A stretch of 36,354 bases of DNA, taken from the NCBI GenBank assembly GCA_002413395.1, contig DHWX01000116.1:1-36354 (forward strand), written 5' to 3'. The notes beneath the pieces are model-generated. The model worked only from the letters and a program-made list of their open reading frames with translations, ran no database searches and was not told the origin of the DNA. This DNA comes from Polaromonas sp. UBA5171 (lineage in GTDB: Bacteria > Pseudomonadota > Gammaproteobacteria > Burkholderiales > Burkholderiaceae_C). Every line of letters begins with the position of its first letter. Position 1 is the stretch's first letter. The translations under genes and the position numbers were made by a program. Below are positions 7,010-14,365 of the stretch, in pieces.

Positions 7010-8212
7010 TTACTTGCGGTCAGCCAGGATCTCGGCAGGCTGAACCAGTTGACCGGTCTTGTTGGACCAGTTGTTTTTGGTGTAGCTGATCACGGCGGCG
7101 AGATCGGTGTCGCTCAGCGCCTTCCATGAAGGCATTGCAGTACCGGCAACGCCATTGAGCACGGTCAGAATTTGCTTGTTGTGGTCCGCGTCCAGCACGA
7201 TGGCAGAACCGTCGAGCGGCTTGATCGGGCCAGCGCCCTTGCCATTGGGTTGGTGGCAAGCCGCACAATTGGCAGCGTAGACCTTCCCACCCCGCTTGAG
7301 GATGTCGTCCAGTGTCCAGACCTTGCTCGGATCGTCCGCCTTGGCAGCAGCTTCCTTGGCCTTGGCGGAAACCCAAGCGGTGTAATCCTCTGCGGAAACA
7401 ACCTTCACCTGAATGGGCATATAAGAGTGTTCCTTGCCGCAAATTTTGGCGCACTGACCATAATAGTTGCCTATTTTGTCGGCCCGGAACCAGGTGTCGC
7501 GCACGAAGCCGGGAATCGCGTCCTGGTGGATGCCAAAAGCCGGCACCGCAAAGGAATGAATCACGTCATTGGAAGTGGTGATGACACGAATTTTTTTGTT
7601 CACTGGAACGACCAACGGATTGTCAACCTTGAGCAGGTAGTCATCCACCACTTCACCGGCCTTGGGCCCGCCATTGCTGGACATGGCGCGCTGCGAGGAG
7701 TCCAGCGCTGAAATAAAGCCTATGCCTTCCCCTTCGCCCCTGATGTAGTCGTAGCCCCATTTCCACTGCATGCCCGTGACCTTGATAGTGAGGTCAGCGT
7801 TGGTGGTGTCTTTTTGGGCTACCACCAGCTTGGTGGCTGGCAGTGCCATCACTATCACGATGATGAAAGGAACGATAGTCCATGCAATTTCAACGGTGGT
7901 GGACTCATGAAAATTGGCTGCCTTGTGGCCCACTGATTTACGGTGTTTCAGGATGGAATAAAACATCACACCGAACACCGCCACAAAAATCACCAGGCAA
8001 ATCGCCATCATGAACCAATGCAACCATATCTGCTCTTCGGCAATTTTGGTGGCTGCAGGATGTAAATTTAGCTGATTGACAGCAGGACCACCGGGCAAAT
8101 CATTCACAGCGTAAGCGGCGGTACTGACCCAAGTGGTCGCAGATACCAGAATTGCGCCTGCATACTGCATGCCCAGTCGTGTCAATTTGCTCATGGTGTT
8201 GCTTACGTTCAT
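7010..8212 (-). CDS. ctaC: Cytochrome c oxidase subunit II with fused cytochrome c domain
   Basis: Subunit II accepts electrons from cytochrome c at CuA. The 400-residue product has a signal-like N-terminal segment (about 15-35), two membrane helices (about 66-86 and 108-128), a cupredoxin domain and a C-terminal class I cytochrome c domain. CuA ligands are visible as His219, Cys254, Cys258, His262 and Met265. The heme c site is C316-A-A-C-H320 with Met360 in GTAMPSW. In the CuA loop the usual acidic residue between the cysteines is Lys256 (CAKIC). The ATG at 8212 is chosen because it lies 41 nt downstream of a good promoter, and an upstream in-frame start at 8281 would overlap that promoter. 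First gene of the operon. Confidence 0.97.
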   Translation of the reverse strand: MNVSNTMSKLTRLGMQYAGAILVSATTWVSTAAYAVNDLPGGPAVNQLNLHPAATKIAEEQIWLHWFMMAICLVIFVAVFGVMFYSILKHRKSVGHKAANFHESTTVEIAWTIVPFIIVIVMALPATKLVVAQKDTTNADLTIKVTGMQWKWGYDYIRGEGEGIGFISALDSSQRAMSSNGGPKAGEVVDDYLLKVDNPLVVPVNKKIRVITTSNDVIHSFAVPAFGIHQDAIPGFVRDTWFRADKIGNYYGQCAKICGKEHSYMPIQVKVVSAEDYTAWVSAKAKEAAAKADDPSKVWTLDDILKRGGKVYAANCAACHQPNGKGAGPIKPLDGSAIVLDADHNKQILTVLNGVAGTAMPSWKALSDTDLAAVISYTKNNWSNKTGQLVQPAEILADRK

Positions 8213-8252
8213 CGTGATTACTTTTTCTGCTTCAATTACCGACTGAATCAGC

Positions 8253-8281
8253 TTATTATTACAAAGTTTGCGATAGATCAA
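8253..8281 (-). promoter_or_regulatory. Candidate ctaC operon promoter with overlapping FNR-like dyad
   Basis: On the minus strand TTGATC (8281-8276) and TAATAA (8258-8253) are separated by 17 nt, a plausible sigma70-type promoter 41 nt before the ctaC ATG. The -35 element is part of TTGATctatCGCAA (8281-8268), which matches the FNR/Anr consensus TTGAT-N4-ATCAA at 8 of 10 positions and lies in a GTTTG-N8-CAAAC inverted repeat. A regulator bound there would cover the -35 and repress, which would suit an aa3 oxidase used at high oxygen. This is inference from the pattern only. Confidence 0.45.
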
Positions 8282-8323
8282 ACCGCCTCTTCTGAAAAAG
8301 TGGCAGGTTTTCCCATGCGCTCT

Positions 8324-8824
8324 TTAGTAGGTTCGCAATGCGAAGCGAATTTCGCGAGCCAGCACAGGCCGCAGTTCTGGCCGTACATGCCGACCGACCC
8401 GCACTAACCGTCCCTGCCCCGACACCTCAATCAGCGAGCCATCGTCATCCTTGGGCTCAACCCTGACCCACTCACGATTGAATTCAGCGCGCTGGGTATG
8501 CCCCGCGGTTTCCAGTTCCACCACCAGTTGCCCGCCTTGCAGAACAATTTTTTCGCTGTCTCCTGCATGGCGGGCATACGCCAGAAAGGCCATTCCCACC
8601 GCCAATAGTTCAGCCCAGGCAAAGAGCATGACCAAGGTGGCACCCCGCAACCAGAAAACCCCCGCTATCACCAGCGACACGATGCACAACGACAGGTACA
8701 GCCAGCCCAACTGGGCGGGCGTGAGTGAGCAATGACGCCTGAGAAGCCACTGTACAGCGCCATGACTGTGGCTATCCTGAGCGGACAAACTGGCGAAACG
8801 AAACGCTGGTGCGGGCTGCGACAC
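8324..8824 (-). CDS. DUF2244-family membrane protein
   Basis: The product has 166 residues from the GTG at 8824, which has GAGGAT about 7 nt upstream. An in-frame ATG at 8860 would add 12 residues but has no ribosome binding site. Two membrane helices at about 37-57 and 62-82 are followed by a soluble domain with HTQRAEFNREWVRVEP and a C-terminal GQGRLVRVGRHVRPELRPVLAREIRFAL. This layout matches DUF2244 integral membrane proteins, often found next to cytochrome oxidase genes in proteobacteria. Its function is unknown. It ends 112 nt before the ctaC start on the same strand. Confidence 0.85.
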   Translation of the reverse strand: MSQPAPAFRFASLSAQDSHSHGAVQWLLRRHCSLTPAQLGWLYLSLCIVSLVIAGVFWLRGATLVMLFAWAELLAVGMAFLAYARHAGDSEKIVLQGGQLVVELETAGHTQRAEFNREWVRVEPKDDDGSLIEVSGQGRLVRVGRHVRPELRPVLAREIRFALRTY

Positions 8825-8996
8825 GTGGCAATCCTCAAGAAAATTTTCGGTCAACGCCATTCAATGGCCACGTAAAACCCGAAAATAGATTCAGGAAGCG
8901 TCAGATCATAGCTTTGTATTTGACGCCATCCCCCCGGGGAAACGCGCAAACCCCTCGATGAACCCGGACATCAAATCGTCCGCATCATGGCGCCAT

Positions 8997-9896
8997 TCAG
9001 GTTTGTGGCCGCGGTCCCTTCAGCATGCTGCGCATATCGGCGACCGACACCGTGCTCAGCGCACTGACCTTGATTTTTGGGGGTGCCTTGAGCGCATGGC
9101 CGTAAATCACTTCAAACGTGAGCGACAAACGGCCATCTTTGTCCCTCAGATGCCGGGTCAGGGCCTGCTCCAACTGCGCTTTCCAGCTGCGGCCGCGCAG
9201 GCCCTGGAAGCGCGCCGGATGAAAATTGCGACCCAGCTCGGCAAGTTCCTGCAATAGCCGCGCCGGTGTTGCATAGGTCAGCGTGATGCGCTCCATGTCC
9301 ATCACCGGTTCGGTAAAGCCGGTTTGCACCAGCATGTCACCCCAGTCGTGCATGTCAGTCAGCTCGTGCCCCGCTGGTGGCCAGCCGAGTTGCGCATAGA
9401 CTTGGCGTAATTCGCGGGCGGTGTCGGGGCCCAGGCAAGAAAACATCAGAAACCCGTCAACCTTCAGCGCCTGATGCCACTCGGCCAACAGGGCTTGCGG
9501 ATCGGCCGATTCGTGCAGGGCCATATTGGCCCACAGCATGTCCACGCTGGCAGGGGGCGGCACCTCAAAGTGCGTCGGAGCCGCCTTCCATTGTTTCGGA
9601 TTCCACCACGGTTTCACTATGTTTTTAATCGCTTCTTTCGCCCGTTTTTCAAGGACTTCAGCGATAAAACATTCTGAACCTTGATACAGCTTGGCCAGCT
9701 GCGCATGGGTTTGCAAACCACCGCGCACGGTCCCCCAGTGCGCCCAGGTCTGTGGCTGGAGCTTGATCCACTGCAACCTGTCAAGCATGCGGCTGGCCAC
9801 TTCTTCATGAAGCCACGGTGAGATAAGCGGTGCGATGCGCTGCCAGCGACCGACGGCAATCGGATCAAGTGTGGGCGGGCGTTGATTGATGGTCAT
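8997..9896 (-). CDS. BioC-like class I methyltransferase homologue without a visible SAM motif I
   Basis: This 299-residue protein resembles betaproteobacterial proteins annotated as BioC (malonyl-ACP O-methyltransferase), the enzyme that primes pimelate synthesis for biotin. Family-like parts are the N-terminal AVGRWQRIAPLISPWLHEEVASRMLDRL, the segment SVDMLWANMALHESADPQALLAEWHQALKVDG-FLMFSCLGPDT (motifs IV to VI region), and DMHDWGDMLVQTGFTEPVMDMERITLTY. The glycine-rich SAM-binding motif I (D-x-G-x-G) expected after residue ~40 is absent; the region reads TWAHWGTVRGGL. So it may bind SAM in an altered way or not methylate. The ATG at 9896 is only 12 nt from the divergent comF-type start. 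Confidence 0.7.
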   Translation of the reverse strand: MTINQRPPTLDPIAVGRWQRIAPLISPWLHEEVASRMLDRLQWIKLQPQTWAHWGTVRGGLQTHAQLAKLYQGSECFIAEVLEKRAKEAIKNIVKPWWNPKQWKAAPTHFEVPPPASVDMLWANMALHESADPQALLAEWHQALKVDGFLMFSCLGPDTARELRQVYAQLGWPPAGHELTDMHDWGDMLVQTGFTEPVMDMERITLTYATPARLLQELAELGRNFHPARFQGLRGRSWKAQLEQALTRHLRDKDGRLSLTFEVIYGHALKAPPKIKVSALSTVSVADMRSMLKGPRPQT

Positions 9897-9908
9897 GAGG
9901 GCTACAAA

Positions 9909-10727
9909 ATGGACGGGCCGAGCCGCCAAACAAATCGGCGACAGGAAGTACGCGAGTATATTGACACGGTGTTCACGCGCCTGCTTTCACCTGGCTTATT
10001 CCGGTCCCGGCTACCCGGCTTTATCAGCCAGTGTGCCGTCTGCCGAAGCTGGCCTGCGCGCCAGGTATGTTTGCCGTGTGAGGTACGCTTTGCGCCAGCA
10101 CAGCGGCGCTGCGAGCGTTGCGCGCTGGCGTTGCCAGCCGATTTGCCCATGGGATTCCAGGTTAACCACGGCCTTTGCCCCGCTTGCATCCGCCAGCCGC
10201 CACCACTGAACCGGGTGCTGACGGCAGTACCCTATGCCTACCCATGGTCTGACCTGATCACCCGTTACAAATTTGGTGAGCAGCATGGTTGGGCCAGTTT
10301 TTTTGCCGCCTTGTTGCTCAGGGCTCCCGGCGTGCCGCAGGTGTTTGCCGATCTGCAACCCAATGACCGGGTGCTTGCGCTGCCACTGTCGGCTGAACGC
10401 CTGCAGACACGCGGCTTCAACCAGGCCTGGGAACTGGCCAGTGCGCTGGCCCGGCAAAGTCAAACCCGGGCCAAAACCGATGCCAGGCTGCTGCTACGCG
10501 TGAAAAACACTCCCGCGCAAAGCCAGCTCAAGCGCGAGGCCCGGCTGGCCAATGTCAAGGGGATCTTTCAGGTTGATCCATTGCGCGTTGCCGAAATAAA
10601 GGGCCGCCGCGTGGTGCTGGTGGATGATGTGATGACCAGCGGCGCCTCAATGTTTACGGCGGCGCAGGCTCTGCGCGAGGCCGGTGCCACACACATCACC
10701 GGCGTGGTGCTGGCGCGCACGGAATAA
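9909..10727 (+). CDS. ComF family phosphoribosyltransferase-like protein
   Basis: ComF proteins combine a zinc finger with a type I phosphoribosyltransferase fold and are linked to DNA uptake in competent bacteria. The 272-residue product has a double CxxC zinc-binding region (CAVCRSW, VCLPCEVRF, RRCERCALAL, LCPACIRQ) in its first ~90 residues. A C-terminal PRPP-binding loop, RVVLVDDVMTSGASM, is present, and the family motif RLQTRGFNQAWELA lies in between. The ATG at 9909 avoids overlap with the divergent BioC-like gene; an earlier frame start at 9882 would overlap it. Divergent BioC and ComF genes are common in Comamonadaceae. The substrate is unknown. Confidence 0.9.
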   Translation: MDGPSRQTNRRQEVREYIDTVFTRLLSPGLFRSRLPGFISQCAVCRSWPARQVCLPCEVRFAPAQRRCERCALALPADLPMGFQVNHGLCPACIRQPPPLNRVLTAVPYAYPWSDLITRYKFGEQHGWASFFAALLLRAPGVPQVFADLQPNDRVLALPLSAERLQTRGFNQAWELASALARQSQTRAKTDARLLLRVKNTPAQSQLKREARLANVKGIFQVDPLRVAEIKGRRVVLVDDVMTSGASMFTAAQALREAGATHITGVVLARTE

Positions 10728-10791
10728 GCCCCGACGCTTTTCGCTTGGTGAATCACTCCCCTTACGTTGGCTCACGGGCGACAATCCAGCG

Positions 10792-11280
10792 ATGTTCAAT
10801 ATTGTCCTTGTCGAACCCGAAATTCCGCCCAACACCGGCAATGTGATCCGGCTCGCGGCCAACACCGGATGCCACCTGCATCTGGTGGAACCGCTTGGCT
10901 TTTCGATGGACGACAAACACCTGCGGCGCGCCGGGCTCGACTACCACGAGTACGCCCGGGTGCTGCGCCACGTCAATTGGCAAACGCTGCTGGACAGCCA
11001 GCAACCGCCACCTGGGCGACTCTTTGCCCTGACCACGCATGGCAGTCGCAGCCTGTATGACGCACACTTCCTGCCCGGTGACTGGCTGGTGTTTGGCTCT
11101 GAAACCAGCGGCCTGGCGCATGTCGTGCACGAATCTTTTCCGCTGGCCCAGCGTCTCAAGCTGCCCATGCAGCCCAACCAGCGCAGTCTTAATCTGTCCA
11201 ATGCGGTGGCTGTCACGGTGTTCGAGGCCTGGCGGCAAAACAGCTTTGGCGGGGCAACCAGTCGACCTGCTCACTCTTGA
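10792..11280 (+). CDS. trmL: tRNA (cytidine/uridine-34 2'-O)-methyltransferase TrmL
   Basis: TrmL is a SPOUT-class enzyme that 2'-O-methylates the wobble nucleotide of tRNA-Leu isoacceptors. The 162-residue product is of normal length for the family. It begins directly with the conserved N-terminus MFNIVLVEPEIPPNTGNVIR, has LVEPLGFSMDDKHLRRAGLDY, and carries the C-terminal knot motifs FGSETSGL and PMQPNQRSLNLSNAVAVTVFEAWRQ. The frame is open upstream to 10684 but the homologous part starts at ATG 10792. It lies 64 nt after the ComF-family gene, possibly co-transcribed. A transposase remnant begins immediately after its stop. Confidence 0.95.
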   Translation: MFNIVLVEPEIPPNTGNVIRLAANTGCHLHLVEPLGFSMDDKHLRRAGLDYHEYARVLRHVNWQTLLDSQQPPPGRLFALTTHGSRSLYDAHFLPGDWLVFGSETSGLAHVVHESFPLAQRLKLPMQPNQRSLNLSNAVAVTVFEAWRQNSFGGATSRPAHS

Positions 11281-11504
11281 ATACCCAACCAGCGCTCTGT
11301 TTATTGTTGGATAAAGCCGAACAGATCAAGGCCAGCGTGCGCGCCAAGGTAGAGTATCCGTTTCGGGTCATCAAGTGCCAATTCGGATTTACCAAGGTTC
11401 GCTACAAGGGTCTTGCCAAGAACACGGCACAACTGGTGACGTTGTTTGCGCTGAGCAATTTGTGGATGGCCAGAAACAAGCTTATGCAAAAGGTGCAGGC
11501 ATGA
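11277..11504 (+). pseudogene. C-terminal remnant of an IS5-family transposase
   Basis: About 65 residues are recognisable as the end of an IS5-type DDE transposase: KAEQIKASVRAKVEYPFRV followed by IKCQFGFTKVRYKGLAKNT, then AQLVTLFALSNLWMARNKLM. The conserved glutamate of the DDE triad lies in the V-E-Y-P-F segment. The rest of the transposase, including the first two aspartates and the DNA-binding part, is absent. The remnant abuts the trmL stop codon, so its left boundary is a deletion point. It is not expected to be functional. Confidence 0.85.
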
Positions 11505-11841
11505 GTGCGCCTGCGATGCGGGCAGATACCCGCCAACGGCCCGGAAAGGCCGTAAATCGTCGGCAATATGACCGGGAAATCGGTGAAAACGCGACTAAAG
11601 TTTCATAATATGAATTCTCAACGCTCAACTCACGCCACGGCTGGGGTTATGAAGACCTTCCTTAGGGCTCAGCGGTTGGCTGGGTTTTGCAGAGTTTCCT
11701 TAAGTGCTTTATCTGGCGGAACTTAGTAGAAACCCCTAGACTCCTATTAAAATAGCCAAACATTCAGGTGCTTCATCCGCCCCGCGCAATGCGCTGCTTA
11801 TATCCTCCAGTTCACAAGACTTCCGGAAGCACCAAGTAAAT
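11505..11841. other. Gene-free stretch: right flank of the IS5 remnant
   Basis: No convincing gene is present. The first ~200 nt probably belong to the decayed insertion sequence. The sequence ...TTTGCAGAGTTTCC ending near 11699 looks like an IS5-type terminal repeat followed by TTAA, a tetranucleotide such elements may target. The matching left end is missing, so this is inference. The remaining ~140 nt before the next gene show no clear promoter or RNA. Confidence 0.35.
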
Positions 11842-12156
11842 ATGAATATCCATCGCATTTTTGGTATTAAAACGCACGCATTTTCCGATTCGGAAAGGGC
11901 GAACCACCGGGTGCCAATAGAGCGGATTCGGGAAAGCCTTCAGACTACGCTGCATGACTGCAAGGACATGCGCGCGCAACGGGTTATCTACAAGATCAAC
12001 GTGGCCCAGACCGCGGACGAGCTGTGGCAATTGCGCAGTGACCTGCACCAATGCATTGCAAAACTGCACAACCAGACCGAGGCCGCCGCGCGCGTCAACA
12101 GCCTGATCTCTGTGTTTGAAGGCTGGGTGCCGGCAAGCCAATTAATGCCCATCTGA
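11842..12156 (+). CDS. Small conserved hypothetical protein
   Basis: A 104-residue soluble protein with no signal peptide or membrane segment. It is largely helical by composition, with RIRESLQTTLHDCKDMRAQRVIYKIN, then TADELWQLRSDLHQCIAKLHNQTEAAARVNSLISVFEGWVPA. I have seen similar short helical proteins in Comamonadaceae genomes, always without assigned function, so I do not name one. It is transcribed convergently with the MaoC-type gene, whose restored stop lies 33 nt beyond its own stop. Ordinary codon use argues for a real gene. Confidence 0.6.
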   Translation: MNIHRIFGIKTHAFSDSERANHRVPIERIRESLQTTLHDCKDMRAQRVIYKINVAQTADELWQLRSDLHQCIAKLHNQTEAAARVNSLISVFEGWVPASQLMPI

Positions 12157-12189
12157 CGCAGGCGTGCCATTTCCCAGGAGATAGCTGGC

Positions 12190-12646
12190 TCAGGGGTAGC
12201 GTCGCACTAGCGATTCGGCCACGCACACCGGCTTGGCCGATCCTTCGCGCTCCACTGTCACTTCCCAGCTCATCTGAACGCCGTTGTTGTCGATCGGTTC
12301 GACAGTCAACAGTTTCATACGGGCGCGCAGGCGGCTGCCCACCGGCACGGGGGCAGGTGAAACGCACCTTATTCAGGCCGTAATTCACGCCCATGGCCGA
12401 GCCAACGATCTTCAATGAGGATTCAAAGAACCTCGGCAACAGTGACAGCGTGAGAAAACCGTGCGCAATCGGCCCGCCAAACGGGCCCGTTTTGGCTTTT
12501 TCGACATCCACATGAATCCACTGATGGTCGCCCGTCGCTTCGGCAAACTGGTTGACCTGCTGCTGGGTGATGGTGATCCAGTCGCTCACTGCGACTTCCT
12601 GGCCGATGCAGGCCGTCAGTTCGGAAAGGGTGTTAAAGGTTTTCAT
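12190..12646 (-). pseudogene. MaoC-type (R)-enoyl-CoA hydratase with a +1 frameshift
   Basis: The first ~97 codons encode a hot-dog-fold MaoC hydratase: SDWITITQQQVNQFAEATGDHQWIHVDVEKA, then GPFGGPIAHGFLTLSLLPRF with the hydratase Asp/His region, and GSAMGVNYGLNKVRF. At a run of five G (12349-12353; C on the coding strand) the frame is lost. Removing one base restores a 151-residue protein continuing PVPVGSRLRARMKLLTVEPI and ending ESLVRRYP at TGA 12190-12192, the normal end of this family. So the gene is one base away from intact. The lesion is either a homopolymer sequencing error or a recent mutation. Substrates would be medium-chain enoyl-CoA thioesters; that is family knowledge. Confidence 0.85.
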
Positions 12647-12707
12647 GGTCTGACTTTAGCGGCATATCCCGCGCCAACTTGTCGAATCAGCGACAAGCCT
12701 TGCCGAC

Positions 12708-13325
12708 TTACTGATTCAACCAGTTGCAAATGCCCTGCCATTGCGCCAGGTCCTTTTCAACCCGACCAGGTGCCACGTCAAACAGAGTCAGGCCGCGCGC
12801 CGCCAGATGGATGTAGTTTTGCGTGTCGCGCACATAACCCAGTACCGGCAGTCCAAGGCCTTCCACAAATTCGCGCAGCTTGTCAGCGGCAATCGTACGC
12901 GCATCGACGCGCATGCCCACTATGCCCACCTGCATCCTGTCGGCATGGCGGTGCTCGGCCAGTTGGTCCAGAAACTTCCGCGTGGCAAAAATATCAAACA
13001 CGCTGGGTTGCAGCGGTACGATTACCTTGTTGGCCAGCTTGATGACATCATTGAAGCGCCAGCCGTGTAACCCGCCCGGAGTGTCAAGCACCACATGAGT
13101 GGTGCCTTTGGGCGGTTTGACGATCTGCTCGGCGTTCACTTCCCAAGTTGTCATCGGCCGGGCAGCGGAAGGGCGCAAGCCCAGCCACAGCCGTGAAGAC
13201 TGCTGCCGGTCGGCGTCACCCAGCATGACCGCGTGGCCCTGACTGGCGAAGTAACCGGCCACATTGGTGGCCAGCGTCGTTTTGCCGACGCCGCCTTTTG
13301 GATTGGCAATCACAACCACGGGCAT
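12708..13325 (-). CDS. ParA/MinD-type P-loop ATPase, orphan
   Basis: The 205-residue product starts at ATG 13325, preceded by AGAGGAG at good spacing. It carries the deviant Walker A motif KGGVGKTT (residues 9-16), a Walker A' region GDADRQQSS, and the Walker B region HVVLDTPGGLHG. It is short, as in single-domain ParA-like proteins used to position or segregate chromosomes, plasmids or other cellular cargo. There is no ParB-like partner beside it, so it is an orphan ATPase whose cargo cannot be named. It lies convergent to nothing and is followed 61 nt later by the MaoC-type gene on the same strand. A TGGCATATACCATGCC near-palindrome upstream (about 13479-13494) could be an operator. Confidence 0.88.
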   Translation of the reverse strand: MPVVVIANPKGGVGKTTLATNVAGYFASQGHAVMLGDADRQQSSRLWLGLRPSAARPMTTWEVNAEQIVKPPKGTTHVVLDTPGGLHGWRFNDVIKLANKVIVPLQPSVFDIFATRKFLDQLAEHRHADRMQVGIVGMRVDARTIAADKLREFVEGLGLPVLGYVRDTQNYIHLAARGLTLFDVAPGRVEKDLAQWQGICNWLNQ

Positions 13326-13526
13326 ACAAACTCCTCTGGTGCTTGAGCCGACTCTCCAAGAGAGGTTTGCGCCGACTTTCCCGCTATGGTAACGGCTTGG
13401 AGCCTGCACCCGCCCGGATTATCAACTGTCCTGTCGAGCAGTTACCGACCACCATCGTTGCCGTGCCATGGAGCCGACGGCATGGTATATGCCATAACAG
13501 CTACATATTTTGAAGCAATCTGACAA

Positions 13527-14282
13527 TCATGCCAGTCCATCCCATAGCAACTTGACCCCGGTCAGAAACATGCCCAGGTACAAAAACCGGTAGAACCAAA
13601 TCTGGCTGATGCGCCGGGCCAGCCACACCCCGACCCACACGCCAATGGGGGCGAAGGGCAGCAGCAGCAGCGAAGTGGCCATGTTGCGCCAGTCGAGCAG
13701 GCCAAGCAGTTCATAGGGAATCCACTTGGCAAGATTGATCACGAAGAAAAAAAACGCCATCGTGGCGGTGAACTTGATCGGGCTCAGGCGCAGTGGAATC
13801 ACATAGGCCGAAACCGGCGGGCCGCCAGCATGCGCAATAAAACTGGTAAAGCCCGACATGGCCGTGAGCAGCGCGCCCAGCCATTTGGAAGGCGGCGCGC
13901 TGCCCGGTTTGGGGGGAAACAGCAAGCGCTGCGCCAGAAACAGCAGTGTAAAACCGCCCACCATGGCGGCCACGGTGTGGGCACTGAGCAGCTTGAACAG
14001 CAGCCCGCCAACCACAATGCCCACCAGTCCACACGGAATCAAAAACTTGAGCAGCATCAAGTCAAAGTCCTTGCGAAACGCCGCCATGCCCAGCACATCC
14101 ATCAAGAACAGCACCGGCATCAAAATCGCGGCGGCTTCGGGCACCGTCACAGCCAGCGCCATGATGGGCACGGCCAGCGAGCCAAAGCCTGCGCCGAAGC
14201 CGCTTTTACTGATACCCAGCAACAGCACGGCCGGAATAGCCACAGCGTAGAAAAACGGATCGGCGATCAGCGGAAAAGTCAT
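13527..14282 (-). CDS. TauE/SafE family membrane transporter (sulfite/sulfonate export type)
   Basis: This 251-residue protein has about eight hydrophobic helices in two repeats, each with the small-residue-rich motifs of the TauE/SafE (DUF81) family. The first repeat has LLLGISKSGFGAGFGSLAVPIMAL and the second AMSGFTSFIAHAGGPPVSAYVIPL. The C-terminus FYRFLYLGMFLTGVKLLWDGL is also typical. The family exports or moves sulfur-containing or small carboxylic anions, but the substrate here cannot be deduced. A hairpin terminator separates it from the upstream thiolase, suggesting its own promoter. Confidence 0.9.
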   Translation of the reverse strand: MTFPLIADPFFYAVAIPAVLLLGISKSGFGAGFGSLAVPIMALAVTVPEAAAILMPVLFLMDVLGMAAFRKDFDLMLLKFLIPCGLVGIVVGGLLFKLLSAHTVAAMVGGFTLLFLAQRLLFPPKPGSAPPSKWLGALLTAMSGFTSFIAHAGGPPVSAYVIPLRLSPIKFTATMAFFFFVINLAKWIPYELLGLLDWRNMATSLLLLPFAPIGVWVGVWLARRISQIWFYRFLYLGMFLTGVKLLWDGLA

Positions 14283-14300
14283 TTGAGGATAAAAAGTGCC

Positions 14301-14325
14301 TGCAGCCCATTAAAAATGGGCTGCA
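14301..14325 (-). terminator. Hairpin terminator after the thiolase gene
   Basis: A 10-bp perfect stem, TGCAGCCCAT pairing with ATGGGCTGCA, closes a 5-nt loop. On the minus strand it is followed by GGCAC and five T. It lies 41 nt after the thiolase stop and just before the TauE/SafE start. Confidence 0.65.
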
Positions 14326-14365
14326 TAAAAGTTCTGGGCCGAATTCTTTCGACGCGTCGACGCGC

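Noticed and set aside
14349..14360. CGACGCGTCG palindrome after the thiolase gene
   Set aside because: Short G+C-rich palindrome of a kind expected by chance in this composition, with no T tract.
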